From the NCBI GenBank assembly GCA_934402125.1, contig CAKRTY010000091.1:1-6577 (forward strand): a stretch of DNA of 6,577 nt, read 5' to 3'. Below, piece after piece: positions 6,088 through 6,577 of the stretch (the stretch's first letter is position 1; each line of letters begins with the position of its first letter). The stretch comes from an uncultured Anaerosacchariphilus sp. GTDB taxonomy: Bacteria > Bacillota > Clostridia > Lachnospirales > Lachnospiraceae. A program made the translations under genes and the position numbers. Under the pieces are notes generated by a model, which saw nothing but the letters and a program-made list of their open reading frames with translations, was not told the DNA's origin and searched no databases.

Positions 6088-6092
6088 AAAAC

Positions 6093-6577
6093 ATGATACA
6101 TCGTTATTATAATAATGGATATTATATCGTCCTGGACGTGAACAGCGGCGCGGTTCATGTGGTGGACGAGCTGGCATATGAGGTGATTGGTCTGGTGGAC
6201 GAGGCCTGTCAGCCGGAGGAGATTGTGGCTCGATTAAAGGACCGCTGGCCCGAGAGCGATATCCGCGAAGTGTTGGAAGATGTGGAGGAGCTTAAAAAAC
6301 AGGGCGTCCTCTTTACAGAAGATACATACAAGGACAAGATCATTGATTTCAAAAAGCGTTCAACCGTAGTGAAGGCCCTGTGTCTGCATATTGCCCATGA
6401 CTGTAATCTGGCCTGCCGCTACTGCTTTGCGGAGGAGGGCGAATACCACGGACGCAGAGCGCTGATGACCTACGAGGTAGGAAAGCAGGCGCTGGACTTC
6501 CTGATTGCCAATTCGGGAAGCCGCCGGAATCTGGAGGTGGACTTCTTCGGAGGCGAGCCGCTGATGAACTGGCAGGT
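6093..6577 (+). CDS. scfB: SCIFF radical SAM maturase, thioether-forming (3'-truncated by window edge)
   Basis: The first 161 codons are present; family members run to about 450 residues, so the C-terminal SPASM/twitch region with auxiliary Fe-S clusters lies beyond the edge. Residues 1 to about 80 form a PqqD-like peptide-recognition region that binds the precursor leader: a short beta start (YYIVLDVNSGAVHVVDE, 10-26), then helices around EEIVARLKDRWP and DIREVLEDVEELKKQGVLF. The radical SAM domain starts near 93 with ALCLHIAHDCNLACRYCF. C104, C108 and C111 make the CxxxCxxC site for the [4Fe-4S] cluster that cleaves S-adenosylmethionine. FFGGEPLMNW at 151-160 holds the GGEP SAM-binding motif. 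The enzyme is expected to abstract a hydrogen from a core Thr of the upstream SCIFF peptide and form a Cys-Thr thioether. Its position directly downstream of the precursor supports this. The frame is intact as far as it can be read. Confidence 0.93.
   Translation, partial: MIHRYYNNGYYIVLDVNSGAVHVVDELAYEVIGLVDEACQPEEIVARLKDRWPESDIREVLEDVEELKKQGVLFTEDTYKDKIIDFKKRSTVVKALCLHIAHDCNLACRYCFAEEGEYHGRRALMTYEVGKQALDFLIANSGSRRNLEVDFFGGEPLMNWQ

Overview
The window looks like chromosomal DNA from a Clostridia-class Firmicute, most likely a Lachnospiraceae-type gut anaerobe. The evidence is the SCIFF ranthipeptide precursor with its radical SAM maturase (a pair characteristic of Clostridia), a TIGR04086-type four-helix membrane protein beside it, a DUF1540 cysteine-rich protein, strong AGGAGG-type ribosome binding sites and moderate GC content. 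No mobile element, tRNA, rRNA or CRISPR array is visible.

Bases 1-4823 hold three co-directional genes for large polytopic membrane proteins. The first is cut by the left edge. It and the second (955-2520) are tandem paralogues of a GT39/GT-C-like membrane glycosyltransferase family, overlapping by 26 bp. The third (2532-4823) follows after 11 bp and is a 763-residue protein of the PTPS_related (PF10131) type, also GT-C-like in build. They look like one transcription unit for transferring or modifying a cell-surface glycan from lipid-linked sugar donors on the outer face of the membrane. The sugar and acceptor cannot be read from the sequence. Two hairpins at 4829-4850 and 4858-4895 close this block.

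Bases 4922-5682 hold two convergent small genes: a 106-residue, 17-cysteine protein with two DUF1540-like halves (+), and a 124-residue four-helix TIGR04086-like membrane protein (-).

Bases 5683-6577 hold the SCIFF locus. An extended -10 promoter candidate with a 12-bp dyad at the predicted start site precedes a 47-residue precursor peptide (5870-6013) with six cysteines. A strong 12-bp-stem GC-rich hairpin comes next, then the maturase (6093 to the right edge), which shows an N-terminal peptide-recognition region, the CxxxCxxC cluster motif and a GGEP motif. The maturase probably binds the peptide leader and installs Cys-to-Thr thioether bridges. The hairpin between the two genes probably makes precursor mRNA more abundant than maturase mRNA. 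The SCIFF family is known, but its biological role is still poorly defined, and it is the most interesting system in the window.
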